This document shows, one piece after another, positions 42,511 to 50,651 of a DNA stretch of 64,000 bases (position 1 is the first letter of the stretch; every line of letters begins with the position of its first letter). The translations under genes and the position numbers were made by a program. This DNA comes from Ruminococcus flavefaciens (GTDB taxonomy: Bacteria > Bacillota > Clostridia > Oscillospirales > Ruminococcaceae): contig NZ_UETD01000011.1 in assembly GCF_900116855.1 (NCBI RefSeq), positions 72,400 to 136,399 of the forward strand. The letters are read 5' to 3'. Under the pieces are notes generated by a model that was not told where the DNA came from, made no database searches, and was given only the letters and a program-made list of their open reading frames with translations.

Positions 42511-43104
42511 TCATGCAGAAACAGGCTCGGCAATGCCGTGAGTGGCTTCATACTCCCTGACACGGCGGTAAAAGGTGTTTGCCGACAAGCCCATTCTCCG
42601 CATAAAGTCACGCCCTGTGATGTTCTTCGACTTCCATTCCCCATAGAGCTGACCAAACCTCGTCCAGTCTATTTCAATGGGCTTTCTGCCCGTGTACTTG
42701 CCCTGAGCCTTAGCGATCTCGATGCCCTCACGCTGTCGCTGTTTGAGCTGTTCACGCTCCAACTGAGAAAGTGCAGCGAACACGGTCAACATGAATTTGC
42801 CCGCAGGAGTATCGGTGTCGATGTTCTCCTTGTGGCTGATGAGCGTTACCCCTTTGTCAGTGAGGGTGTCGATGATGTTCAGCAAGTCCTTTGTTGAACG
42901 TCCCAAACGGCTGATGCTCTCGATGTAGAGCGTGTCACCCTCACGCACATAGTCCAGCATAGCTTTAAGCTGAGGTCGGGCTTTGTTTGCTCCCGAAATC
43001 TTCTCGGAGAAGATGCGGTCTACCTGATAGTCGCACATGATCTCCTGCTGTCTTGCTGTCTCCTGATGTTCTGTTGAAACTCTGATATATCCGATTTTGC
43101 TCAT
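42511..43104 (-). CDS. Small serine recombinase (resolvase/invertase type)
   Basis: 197 residues. The catalytic domain begins KIGYIRVSTEHQETARQQE (Ser at the usual position), with YIESISRLGRSTKDLL, GVTLISHKENIDTDTPAGKF, and ALSQLEREQLKQRQREGI. A C-terminal helix-turn-helix follows (GRDFMRRMGLSANTFYRRVREYE). It lies mid-element and is distinct from the large integrase. Likely roles are multimer resolution or an older insertion. Confidence 0.9.
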   Translation of the reverse strand: MSKIGYIRVSTEHQETARQQEIMCDYQVDRIFSEKISGANKARPQLKAMLDYVREGDTLYIESISRLGRSTKDLLNIIDTLTDKGVTLISHKENIDTDTPAGKFMLTVFAALSQLEREQLKQRQREGIEIAKAQGKYTGRKPIEIDWTRFGQLYGEWKSKNITGRDFMRRMGLSANTFYRRVREYEATHGIAEPVSA

Positions 43105-43140
43105 AGTTGTTGTTTCCTTTCTTTTTTTGTTGATTTAGGG

Positions 43141-43169
43141 TTGACTTATTAGCGGTGGTGATGTATAAT
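43141..43169 (+). promoter_or_regulatory. Promoter of the AT-rich orphan gene
   Basis: TTGACT (43141-43146), 17-base spacer, TATAAT (43164-43169), 26 bases before the chosen ATG at 43195. One base from consensus. Confidence 0.75.
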
Positions 43170-43194
43170 TCTATACATAAGGGGAGCAATGATT

Positions 43195-43671
43195 ATGGAT
43201 TATACAAAAATATTCACAAGAGCTATTGAGAATAAGAGTAAATATGAATTCAGGTCTGTATGTAGAGCAATTAACGCCTTCAGTAATTTCCATTGTGGAG
43301 ATTGGGATAATTGGGCGGATAATTATTGGTATTTGCTGAGACCAACAATCGTAGTTAGTTATGATAAGTGTTATGGTTATTTGTGTGCCGAATATCCAGT
43401 TGCATTGCTTACTAAACACTGCCCAGATGAATTAATCAATTTTTTTGATGAATTTAAAATTCTTCATACAGCTCTTGAAGAACCAATGAGCTGTAATGAA
43501 AATATATTACAGCAATACGTTCATGATAAAATGGTATTTGATGAATGTTTTGTTAACAACTGTGATTACAGCTTTGATGATGAACGTTTCAAGATGGTTC
43601 TTCATAGGCTTGATACAGGACAAAAATGCTATGTCGATTCAAGTTGCTTTACAATGAAGGAGCTACGATAA
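43195..43671 (+). CDS. AT-rich orphan protein, unknown
   Basis: 158 residues, ATG 43195 chosen over 43189 because ggggag lies eight bases upstream of the former. Sequence MDYTKIFTRAIENKSKYEFR, SVCRAINAFSNFHCGDWDNW, rich in Asp, Tyr, Cys and Trp, with no signal peptide or membrane segment. No family recognised. Its base composition is clearly more AT-rich than every neighbour (frequent AAT, ATA and TTT codons), and it has its own strong promoter while pointing against the relaxase genes. This looks like a late, foreign addition to the element; such genes often encode defence or toxin functions, but nothing here shows that. Confidence 0.6.
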   Translation: MDYTKIFTRAIENKSKYEFRSVCRAINAFSNFHCGDWDNWADNYWYLLRPTIVVSYDKCYGYLCAEYPVALLTKHCPDELINFFDEFKILHTALEEPMSCNENILQQYVHDKMVFDECFVNNCDYSFDDERFKMVLHRLDTGQKCYVDSSCFTMKELR

Positions 43672-43721
43672 TCATACTTAATATGATAGCACGGCAAGGA
43701 GAACACCCTCCCTGCCGTTTT

Positions 43722-45134
43722 TTATTCAAGCTGACTTTTCTTTCTCTTGGCAGCCTGTTCGTTCTGTAAGTAGCGGTCGAGCGTCTTTTGGCTCTGCCGC
43801 TTTTTCTGTATCTGCTGGGCAAGTCTGTCCGCTTCTTTCTTTGAGGTATCGTACTTGGCTGACTGCTCGTTGTACTGCTCCTGAATCTTCTCCAATTGCT
43901 TACGCAGAAGTTCAGGTGACGGGACTTTTCCCTCCGGAACGATCTCCCGAATTTTCGCAAAAAGCCTGTCATACTCCGACAATTCATAGGCGCATTGCTT
44001 GCCGAATTTGGTCTGCTCCTTGCCTGTGAGCGACTTGTATCTCTTGTGAATGTCTGTGTACTTGATGACTTCCTCGACAAGCGGTAACAGTTCTTGTATC
44101 TCGTCCCACTGCTTTCGGAGGGCGGATTGTTCGCTTTTGGCAGACATTCTTTGTGAAAAAGCCGTGAGAGCTGCACTCTCCAATTCTTCAAGGGTGGTGT
44201 TATCGGCGGTCATTTCGTTGATAGCCTTGCTCGCTGCCTTCATATTCTCACGGTCTGCCCAGTTAGTCAAGCCCTGAGACTGTTGGAATTTCTCCGCTGT
44301 GGTGCGGATAATTCTTGCTGTCGGGCGGTGCGACATTTGGTACTTGTAACTCTCGATACGCCTTCTGATCTGCTGGCTCTCATAGAAGTAGCCCAGCGTT
44401 TTTGCCCTCGTCATTTTCGCCCTCGGATTGCGTTCCTTTTGCTCCGCAAGCATAAATTTCAGGTCGATTTTGTGGTCGGGATTGTAGTCTACAAGTATTC
44501 CGAAATCAGCACATTTCGCAAGGAAATCCTCAAAATCCTCGCTGGCCTTGATAACCTCGTCGATAGTTCTTTTTAGCTGTTCTTTCCACGACAAATTCTG
44601 CTGGTCAAGCTCCCACTCCCAATGGCTCTTACCCTTTGAAAGATGCGGATTTTCGATGATAGATAGTCCTTGTTTTCTGCAAAGTTCGTCCGAAATCGTG
44701 CGGAGTTTGCTCCACGCTCGTTCGGGAATTTTTCCCTGATTATGTTCAGTCTCAAAGGTCTTGCCCGTGTAGAAGTTCACATTGTTCACGATGATGTGAT
44801 TATGCACATGAGAGTGGTCTACATGGACGGCAAGCACATACTGATACTCGTCATTGAAAAGCGCCTTGCAAAGTTCCTGCCCGATAAGCAAAGCCCGTTC
44901 GGGAGTGACTTCCCCCGGAGCGAATGATTGTATTATGTGCTGGCACTCGCTTCGGCTTCGTCCTGTGCCGACTGTCTGCCTGATGTTCCTAAACTGTTCT
45001 GATGCTCCAGATGGAGAAGATACGCACAAGTTGCTAACAACATATTTGCCGTCTGCGGTTTTGTCCGGGTTGCAGATATAAGCAATTGCACCGTATGTTC
45101 CCGTGTGGATCGTATGGATACGAGTAATCGCCAA
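43722..45134 (-). CDS. Relaxase/mobilization nuclease (MOBP type)
   Basis: Nicks oriT and pilots the strand during conjugative mobilization. 470 residues. It starts AITRIHTIHTGTYGAIAYICNPDKT, the typical N-terminus, from a TTG codon at 45134 (gaggtt upstream). The metal-binding histidine triad is clear: HVDHSHVHNHIIVNNVNF. The C-terminal 230 residues are charged and coiled-coil-like. It overlaps the upstream MobC-like gene by 202 bases in another frame. No coupling protein or type IV secretion gene lies nearby, so it depends on a helper. Confidence 0.92.
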   Translation of the reverse strand: MAITRIHTIHTGTYGAIAYICNPDKTADGKYVVSNLCVSSPSGASEQFRNIRQTVGTGRSRSECQHIIQSFAPGEVTPERALLIGQELCKALFNDEYQYVLAVHVDHSHVHNHIIVNNVNFYTGKTFETEHNQGKIPERAWSKLRTISDELCRKQGLSIIENPHLSKGKSHWEWELDQQNLSWKEQLKRTIDEVIKASEDFEDFLAKCADFGILVDYNPDHKIDLKFMLAEQKERNPRAKMTRAKTLGYFYESQQIRRRIESYKYQMSHRPTARIIRTTAEKFQQSQGLTNWADRENMKAASKAINEMTADNTTLEELESAALTAFSQRMSAKSEQSALRKQWDEIQELLPLVEEVIKYTDIHKRYKSLTGKEQTKFGKQCAYELSEYDRLFAKIREIVPEGKVPSPELLRKQLEKIQEQYNEQSAKYDTSKKEADRLAQQIQKKRQSQKTLDRYLQNEQAAKRKKSQLE

Positions 45135-45685
45135 ACTTCTTCTAACCTCGCTTTCATATCGGAAATATCTTCATCATAAAGTTTACCGCCTTTGTTGACA
45201 CGGTGGGCTACCTGATTGAACGAATTTGATATTGAGGAAATATACCTTGCTATCTGCTTGATGTCCTCGGTATCTTCCTCCACGTTCATTACGGTCAATG
45301 CAGAATAACGGCAAAAATCGCCCCTGCTTCTGAAACTCGTTTCAGCATATCTGCGGTTGATCGCTTCAAGCTCCATGTCGTTCACTCGGAATGTGATAAG
45401 GTGCTTGCGGACTTCGCTCGGCTCGGTGTCCTGCGGTGGAGATTCGCCCTCGGTGGTTTCGGGCGGTTCTGTGAAATCTACCTCGCCCGATTCTGTGACT
45501 TCCAACATTGGAACAGGCTCAGTAGCGGTGTCCTCGGCGGTATCCGTTTCAGAATTATCTGACAGCATATCCGCCTGCATTTCCTCCGCATAAGTGTGGG
45601 CAAGTTCCTCTGCAAGCTCCTCGACTTGCTTATGCTTGAACAGCTTTGCAAGGAAACCTTTTTCGGGCTTTTTGAATATTGACAT
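44933..45685 (-). CDS. MobC-like relaxosome accessory protein
   Basis: 250 residues. Start at ATG 45685 with tgagga seven bases upstream. The N-terminal 100 residues are acidic and low complexity. The conserved part reads KHLITFRVNDMELEAINRRYAETSFRSRGDFCRYSAL, a ribbon-helix-helix-like start, then IARYISSISNSFNQVAHRVNKGGKLYDEDISDMKARLEEVW, the classic MobC helix. The last 65 residues overlap the relaxase start in another reading frame and look non-conserved. Likely binds oriT, which I place directly upstream. Confidence 0.82.
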   Translation of the reverse strand: MSIFKKPEKGFLAKLFKHKQVEELAEELAHTYAEEMQADMLSDNSETDTAEDTATEPVPMLEVTESGEVDFTEPPETTEGESPPQDTEPSEVRKHLITFRVNDMELEAINRRYAETSFRSRGDFCRYSALTVMNVEEDTEDIKQIARYISSISNSFNQVAHRVNKGGKLYDEDISDMKARLEEVWRLLVSIRSTREHTVQLLISATRTKPQTANMLLATCAYLLHLEHQNSLGTSGRQSAQDEAEASAST

Positions 45686-45704
45686 TCTGATGTCCTCACT
45701 TTCT

Positions 45705-45905
45705 CGGCGGTTCTGCCGCCGTTCTTCGATTGCTCCTGCAATCGCTCTCAGGGGTCTTAGGGGAAATTTCCCCTGACAAGCCGTATGTGGTTTACGATTT
45801 TCCATAATCGTAATACGACATACCGTGCTTGTGAAAATTGATCGGGCGTTTCACGCCCTCACTTGTATTTCGCCGTTTCACGGCGATTTTTCACGCTCCT
45901 GCGTG
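45705..45905. other. Candidate origin of transfer (oriT): hairpin array upstream of mobC
   Basis: Dense inverted repeats just before the MobC-like/relaxase genes: CGGCGG-ttctg-CCGCCG (45705-45721); GATTGC-tcct-GCAATC (45728-45743); the palindrome AGGGGAAATTTCCCCT (45759-45774); a 57-base nested dyad (ACAAGC 45776 / GCTTGT 45832, GTATGT / ACATAC, TTACGATT / AATCGTAA); GGGCG-tttca-CGCCC (45844-45858); TCGCCG-tttca-CGGCGA (45870-45886); and CACGC-tcct-GCGTG (45892-45905). The position and the nested dyad fit a relaxase-binding oriT. I cannot identify the nick site by sequence. Confidence 0.55.
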
Positions 45906-45986
45906 TTTGGAGCTATGCGACTTTATCTCTGTTCCGCACGGCTCTGAGAGTATTTTACTGGGCTTCGGCGCAGTTACTATGCTGGG

Positions 45987-46091
45987 TGGGCGGCAGTCTG
46001 GTGAAACCTTCCGTTCGGCTCTCCCTGAGCCGATTTTGAATGTCGATATGCTTATCGTTACATTCAAATTTTTGCCCTGCCTGACCGCCCA
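45987..46091. repeat. Multibranched inverted-repeat structure with terminator-like hairpin
   Basis: Closing stem TGGGCGG (45987-45993) / CCGCCCA (46085-46091). It encloses CGGCTC-tccct-GAGCCG (46016-46032) and a long hairpin, TTTGAATGT..CGATA-tgct-TATCG..ACATTCAAA (46035-46068), followed by TTTTT. It could end a short plus-strand RNA from the oriT region, or act as a single-strand structure in transfer. The remaining gap to 46394 shows only AT-rich sequence. Confidence 0.5.
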
Positions 46092-46394
46092 TGAAAATAC
46101 CCTTCTACTTTACTACCGACGTTTTTGAGAAAATGCTCATGATTTTCTGAAAAGTTTACATTTTGTTCATGGCGATTCTCCCTCTTGCATAGATTCAACA
46201 TGGAATTTCTGTGTATGATGACGGTGATTTCGGAGGGTGGATTTCTCGGAAATGGGATTGCTCTTTCGGGGACGATATGGTATAATTGATGGGGGATTAT
46301 TAGGCGGTCAGATTATCTGTAGAATTATTTTTTCTTAACATAAGTCAATGACAATTGCTTGTTAATGTGCTATCATCATCTTGAGGTGATGATA

Positions 46395-47084
46395 ATGAAC
46401 AACACAAAATTTCAAAACGCAAGACAGGCTATTTCAACAACCGTTTTACTAACATTCATTGTCGCAGGATATGAGTTGCTCAGGGCTTGTCAAAGCTATC
46501 AGACGGGTATGAATCTGCTCGATATTGCGAGCTTCGCAAATGCCGATTTGAATACCTATTGCCTTGTGCTTATTCTTGCAAATATCATTCTTCTGCCGAA
46601 GGCGCTTTTGCTTTACAAGGAGAATAATATTTCGCTGAAAAATGAGATTTACTCAAAAGAAACTCTCAGAAGGGATATAACGCTCGGTGTGGTTCTTGCG
46701 GCTGTTTCTTCCGCAGTCAGCCTGCTTTCGTTACTTGTAAGCAAATGCAGAACAGAGCTTGCTTTTCCGGGTTGGAACAGACTCTCCGTCGGTGAGATCG
46801 TTCTTATGATAATATCTCTCGGCTTCGTAAGCGGCATCTGCAAGGAGATATATTTCAGAGGACTTGCAAAGTTTTTCTGCGGCGATGTGTTCGGAGAGAC
46901 AGCGGCACTTCTGCTGTTTAACGTTCTGTTCGGAATGCTCGATTGGTTCAATATGGGACATTCTTTCCTTGTAGGTCTGCTTTGGATATGGGGTTATAGA
47001 AAGAGTGGAAAACTTATCGTGCCGATGATCGCACACGGGGGAATGAATCTTATTTCGGTGGCATATTTTATTTTTACTGCATGA
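46395..47084 (+). CDS. CPBP-family (CAAX protease-like) membrane protein
   Basis: 229 residues, start at ATG 46395 with gaggtgat ahead. Six or more hydrophobic segments. The first family motif, normally EExxxR, reads KEIYFR here (SGICKEIYFRGLAKFF). The third region is HSFLVGLLWIWGYRKSGKL and the last His motif is MIAHGGMNLISV. The loss of the first Glu makes protease activity doubtful. The family includes bacteriocin-immunity and phage-related proteins. It is followed nine bases later by a Crp-type regulator. Confidence 0.75.
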   Translation: MNNTKFQNARQAISTTVLLTFIVAGYELLRACQSYQTGMNLLDIASFANADLNTYCLVLILANIILLPKALLLYKENNISLKNEIYSKETLRRDITLGVVLAAVSSAVSLLSLLVSKCRTELAFPGWNRLSVGEIVLMIISLGFVSGICKEIYFRGLAKFFCGDVFGETAALLLFNVLFGMLDWFNMGHSFLVGLLWIWGYRKSGKLIVPMIAHGGMNLISVAYFIFTA

Positions 47085-47092
47085 GGTGTATC

Positions 47093-47686
47093 ATGAATAA
47101 ACAAATCATTATTGAACAGCTCACATCACTATCCGAAAAATATGACCTTGGATTGGATACCGAGATACTTGAACGGATAGTTAAGCTCTCGACATTTCGT
47201 ATCATCGGAAAAGGCACTCTGATACAGCATATCGGTGAAAAAACCAATACCGCCGCATTAGTCCTCGACGGAATTACACGGTGCTATTATATCGACAGTG
47301 ACGGCAATGACATCACGCGCGGATTTTCCATAACGGGAACGCTGTGTATGGACGAGGGTATGTTCGGCTACGGCGAAAGCCTGACCGAGTGGGAAACTCT
47401 CACGGACACCACGCTTATGCTCTTTAATGTGAGCGAGATCAAGTTGCTTATAAATGAAAATGATGCCTTAAAAAGCGCATATATTCAGCTTCTTGAAAAT
47501 GCTCTAAAATACAAGATATACAGGGAGAACGGCTTTCTTGTGGAGAGTGCGTCAGAAAGGTATCTTCATTTCAGGAAAATGTTTCCCGAAATATGCCAAA
47601 TGGTCAAGCAACAATACATAGCTACATACCTCGGTATCGCTCCCGAATCACTAAGCCGTATAAAAAGGTCTCTTAAAGAAGGCTAA
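47093..47686 (+). CDS. Crp/Fnr-family transcriptional regulator
   Basis: 197 residues, ATG 47093 (gaggtg upstream). The N-terminal cyclic-nucleotide-binding-like beta roll is LSTFRIIGKGTLIQHIGEKTNTAALVLDGITRCYYIDSDG. The C-terminal part ends in a short winged-helix region (YIATYLGIAPESLSRIKRSLKEG), typical of Crp-like proteins of gut Firmicutes. No Fe-S cysteine set. It probably controls the adjacent CPBP gene (inference). Confidence 0.83.
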   Translation: MNKQIIIEQLTSLSEKYDLGLDTEILERIVKLSTFRIIGKGTLIQHIGEKTNTAALVLDGITRCYYIDSDGNDITRGFSITGTLCMDEGMFGYGESLTEWETLTDTTLMLFNVSEIKLLINENDALKSAYIQLLENALKYKIYRENGFLVESASERYLHFRKMFPEICQMVKQQYIATYLGIAPESLSRIKRSLKEG

Positions 47687-47730
47687 AGGTATTTCCTTAT
47701 TTATTCCTAAAAATGGATAATCATATATAG

Positions 47731-47761
47731 TGCAGGGCATTTCACAGCTCTGCATTTTTTA
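47731..47761 (+). terminator. Terminator after the Crp-type regulator
   Basis: TGCAGGGC (47731-47738) / GCTCTGCA (47747-47754), one G-T pair, followed by TTTTTT. The remaining gap to 47926 has no gene. Confidence 0.8.
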
Positions 47762-47926
47762 TACTCATTTCAAAATTCCCCATAACAATTTCACGATAAG
47801 AAAAGTTTTATGGCGCACTCAACTTCATGCGCACTGCGAATAGACTTTCACCCCGAAAGTGCGCTATAATTTTAGTATGGGGCTGAGGTATCGGCTCGAC
47901 TAAAATTTCAGAATGGTGGTGATGAT

Positions 47927-48265
47927 ATGGCTACGACTTCTATCGCTGACAAGCTGGCGAAGCTCGAAAAGAAGATCGCAAAGCGTGAGAAAACTATCGC
48001 TGACGAGACAAAGGAGCTTGATAAGGATAGAGCAGAATATAACAAGCTCTACATCATGTTCCTGTCCGACAAGTACAAGCTGAGCGGCAAAGACCTGTTC
48101 TCCGCAATCGAGCGTGAGCATGAACAGCTTGAAAAGCTCCGTGAGGGTGAGCAGTCCGATGATGATGCGGACGGCACTTCCTCGGTCACGGACGATGAGG
48201 ACAAGCAGGACGATACTGCCGCCAAGCACAGCAGTTTTCCCCATAGCTACTCAGGCAGTAATTGA
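47927..48265 (+). CDS. Coiled-coil protein of mobile elements (DUF4315-like)
   Basis: 112 residues. Residues 5-70 are a charged coiled coil (KLAKLEKKIAKREKTIADET, KELDKDRAEYNKLYIMFLS), followed by an acidic disordered tail (SDDDADGTSSVTDDEDKQDD). The beginning resembles small DUF4315 proteins of clostridial conjugative elements, but the match is only by pattern. First of three small genes leading to the integrase. Confidence 0.55.
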   Translation: MATTSIADKLAKLEKKIAKREKTIADETKELDKDRAEYNKLYIMFLSDKYKLSGKDLFSAIEREHEQLEKLREGEQSDDDADGTSSVTDDEDKQDDTAAKHSSFPHSYSGSN

Positions 48266-48282
48266 CGGAAAGGGGGCTTTGA

Positions 48283-48768
48283 ATGAGTGACTATGTTTTC
48301 CTCGTTGGTGACGATTATGAGAGCAGTAACAAGGAATATGTTTCAATAAATTCTGACAAGGGAAAGCTGATAAGCATTGCCCTCGCCGCAAGCGGTATTC
48401 CGTTCAAAGGGCGTTTCGACAAAGAGCGTATGCTGTTCAACTATGACGGCATTTACAAGGAGTCCGTTGATGAGATCATTGCAAAATTCACTTCGGACGA
48501 TTATGCCGTACAGCGTGACGAGATAGCGGAGCATAAGGGCGATGAATGTCTTTATTTCCTGCCTGCTGTCGCAAAACTTTTGCGTATGACTGAGGGTACG
48601 CTCCGCCGCAGACCTCTTGACATTCAGCTTGCCGTCTGCAAGCGGTATGTCGATAACTGGTACTGCGATACTTACACGATCCAGCATGAGCTGAAAGATG
48701 CGATGATGCTGATAACCAAACCCGAAATGACAGACAGCGAGAAAGAAAAAGCTGTCGGAAAGGACTAA
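48283..48768 (+). CDS. Hypothetical protein of mobile element
   Basis: 161 residues, start ATG 48283 after aaaggggg. Soluble. It begins SDYVFLVGDDYESSNKEYVS, has a mid segment ALAASGIPFKGRFDKERMLFNYDG resembling DUF3849/DUF3846-type modules that are common in clostridial elements, and ends in a helical tail. Function unknown. Likely co-transcribed with its two small neighbours. Confidence 0.6.
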   Translation: MSDYVFLVGDDYESSNKEYVSINSDKGKLISIALAASGIPFKGRFDKERMLFNYDGIYKESVDEIIAKFTSDDYAVQRDEIAEHKGDECLYFLPAVAKLLRMTEGTLRRRPLDIQLAVCKRYVDNWYCDTYTIQHELKDAMMLITKPEMTDSEKEKAVGKD

Positions 48769-48772
48769 AAAT

Positions 48773-48961
48773 TTGAATACAACATCTGCCGTAGAGAAAA
48801 GAGAGAAGGCAGTTGACTATGTATCTGATGAGGGTATCAAGGTGAGAGTTTCTTACCCCGATGATGTTCCCGAAACGATCAGACAGCAGAAGATCAACAA
48901 GATGTACGATATTTTCCTCGGTGCAATGCGCCGCAACGAAACAGAAGAAACAACTGAATGA
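48773..48961 (+). CDS. Small charged protein, unknown
   Basis: 62 residues from a TTG start (aaagga eight bases upstream), four bases after the previous stop. VEKREKAVDYVSDEGIKVRV, then DDVPETIRQQKINKMYDIF and an acidic end. The conserved helix (PETIRQQKINKMYDI) is of a type often encoded just before serine integrases in clostridial elements, possibly a directionality or accessory factor (inference). Confidence 0.55.
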   Translation: MNTTSAVEKREKAVDYVSDEGIKVRVSYPDDVPETIRQQKINKMYDIFLGAMRRNETEETTE

Positions 48962-49003
48962 TCTGGCAATCTGCCGAAAAAGATTACAGTTATGATTATG
49001 CTG

Positions 49004-49062
49004 TTGCAATTTTCGGACGGTTGCGCTATGATATAGATGTAAAACCAACCGTCCGATTGCAA
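49004..49062 (+). promoter_or_regulatory. Integrase promoter within a long inverted repeat
   Basis: A putative promoter (TTGCAA 49004-49009, 17-base spacer, TATGAT 49027-49032) sits inside a dyad. The left arm is TTGCAA-tttt-CGGACGGTTG (49004-49023) and the right arm CAACCGTCCG-A-TTGCAA (49046-49062). It ends before the integrase ribosome site (ggagg at 49070). It looks like an operator or a hairpin controlling integrase expression. Confidence 0.55.
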
Positions 49063-49081
49063 ACGCAATTGGAGGTCAACA

Positions 49082-50638
49082 ATGAGAAAATCAACTAAAA
49101 CGAATGACGGTATCACGGCTATCTATGTACGCCGCTCCGTCAGCGACAAGGATAAGGGCAACAATTCGCTGTCCATTTCCGCACAGAAGGAGGAGTGTAT
49201 CAGGTTTGTGGGCGAATGCAACTATCGTATCTACTGCGATGACGGCAAGTCGGGCAAAGATGTGATGCACCGTCCTGCATTTATGCAGATGATGAGTGAT
49301 GCCCGTGAGGGTCTTATCAGCAGAATCATCGTGAAGAAGTATGACCGTTTCAGCAGAAATATGAGGGAATACTTGAATATTACGGACGAGCTTGACCGCT
49401 ATGGTGTGACCGTGTATTCTCTTTCAGAACCGTTTAATACGGAGACAAAAGAGGGGCGAATGATGCGAAACAATCTGCTGAACTTCGCAGAGTTTGAGCG
49501 TGAGACGATCGCCGCAAGAGTGGCTGATGCTTTCCAGACTAAGGCAAGGGAAACAGGCTTTTATCAGGGCGGTAAAGTTCAGTTCGGATATACTCCCGAA
49601 AGAAGAACAATTAACGGCAAGACAGGCTCGGTGCTTGTTCCCTCGGAGAATGCTGAGGCAGTGCGTGTGGCGTATGAACTGTATCAAAATCCCGATATGT
49701 CGCTCCTGAAAATCATTGATTATTTCAGGGAAAATAACATCAATGTCACCAGAGCAACCCCACGAACCAAGACAGGTATTTCCAATATGGACAGGTCGCA
49801 CCTAAGCCGTATCCTTGAAAATCCGCTATATGTGAGGGCTGACAAGGAGGTCTATGCATACTTTTCATCAAAGGGCTATGAAATGCTCGACGATATTGAA
49901 GCGTATGACGGCATTCACGGCTTGTTCGTTCACGCAGGCGGTGAGCAGGGCTATTTTGTTAAGGTCGCATATCATGAGGGGCTTGTCCCAGCGGACACAT
50001 GGCTGAGAGTTCAGGACAAGAAAAGTCATAATCAGAAATTCAACAACAATGGAGTAGCACTCAACTCATGGCTTGTGGGAATGATGAAGTGCGGTAACTG
50101 CGGATATGCTATGCACATCAATCACAGCACTAACAAGCAAGGCAGAACATACCGTTATTTTTACGATTACGGAAGAAAAACTATGACAGGGTGTTCCCAT
50201 GATTACGCAACGGAGTTGAAGCCCGATCAGGTCGAAGATATTGTTTATATGGAAATGTGCAAGCGCATTGAACAGCTTGTTATCGCAAAGCACGAAAGCA
50301 CAAAACCCGATCCCGACAGCGAAGCCGTGAGGACGGAAATTATCAAGGTCGATGAGGAGATTGGCAAGCTCATGGGCAGACTTGCCGATGCGGACGATGT
50401 GCTTTTCAGCTACATTCAGGACAGGGTGAGCAAACTCCATGAGCAGAAGTCGGCACTTGAAAGAAAGCTCCAGACCAAAACTCGTAAGCGTAAGGCAATC
50501 GACACGAAACCGCTGGAGGAGCCGCTGAAAATATGGGACAGTCTGACGGTGCAGGAGAAGCATAATATTGCCGTTATGATGATCGATGTGGTCTATGTGA
50601 GCGATGAAAACGGCGTTGAGGTCGTTTTTAGTATATGA
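49082..50638 (+). CDS. Large serine recombinase (site-specific integrase)
   Basis: Integrates and excises the element. 518 residues. Catalytic domain residues 1-160: ITAIYVRRSVSDKDKGNNSL (catalytic Ser in RRS), YCDDGKSGKDVMHRPAFMQM, KKYDRFSRNMREYL, FAEFERETIAARV. A recombinase domain follows (GYTPERR ... NMDRSHLSRILENPLYVR), then a zinc-ribbon part (MKCGNCGYAM ... TGCSHDYATEL) with three Cys and a His rather than four Cys. A coiled coil closes it (EEIGKLMGRLADADDVLFSY). Start ATG with ttggagg. Its stop is 30 bases from the right inverted repeat, the normal place for the integrase. Confidence 0.93.
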   Translation: MRKSTKTNDGITAIYVRRSVSDKDKGNNSLSISAQKEECIRFVGECNYRIYCDDGKSGKDVMHRPAFMQMMSDAREGLISRIIVKKYDRFSRNMREYLNITDELDRYGVTVYSLSEPFNTETKEGRMMRNNLLNFAEFERETIAARVADAFQTKARETGFYQGGKVQFGYTPERRTINGKTGSVLVPSENAEAVRVAYELYQNPDMSLLKIIDYFRENNINVTRATPRTKTGISNMDRSHLSRILENPLYVRADKEVYAYFSSKGYEMLDDIEAYDGIHGLFVHAGGEQGYFVKVAYHEGLVPADTWLRVQDKKSHNQKFNNNGVALNSWLVGMMKCGNCGYAMHINHSTNKQGRTYRYFYDYGRKTMTGCSHDYATELKPDQVEDIVYMEMCKRIEQLVIAKHESTKPDPDSEAVRTEIIKVDEEIGKLMGRLADADDVLFSYIQDRVSKLHEQKSALERKLQTKTRKRKAIDTKPLEEPLKIWDSLTVQEKHNIAVMMIDVVYVSDENGVEVVFSI

Positions 50639-50651
50639 AAAAACAGCGTAT

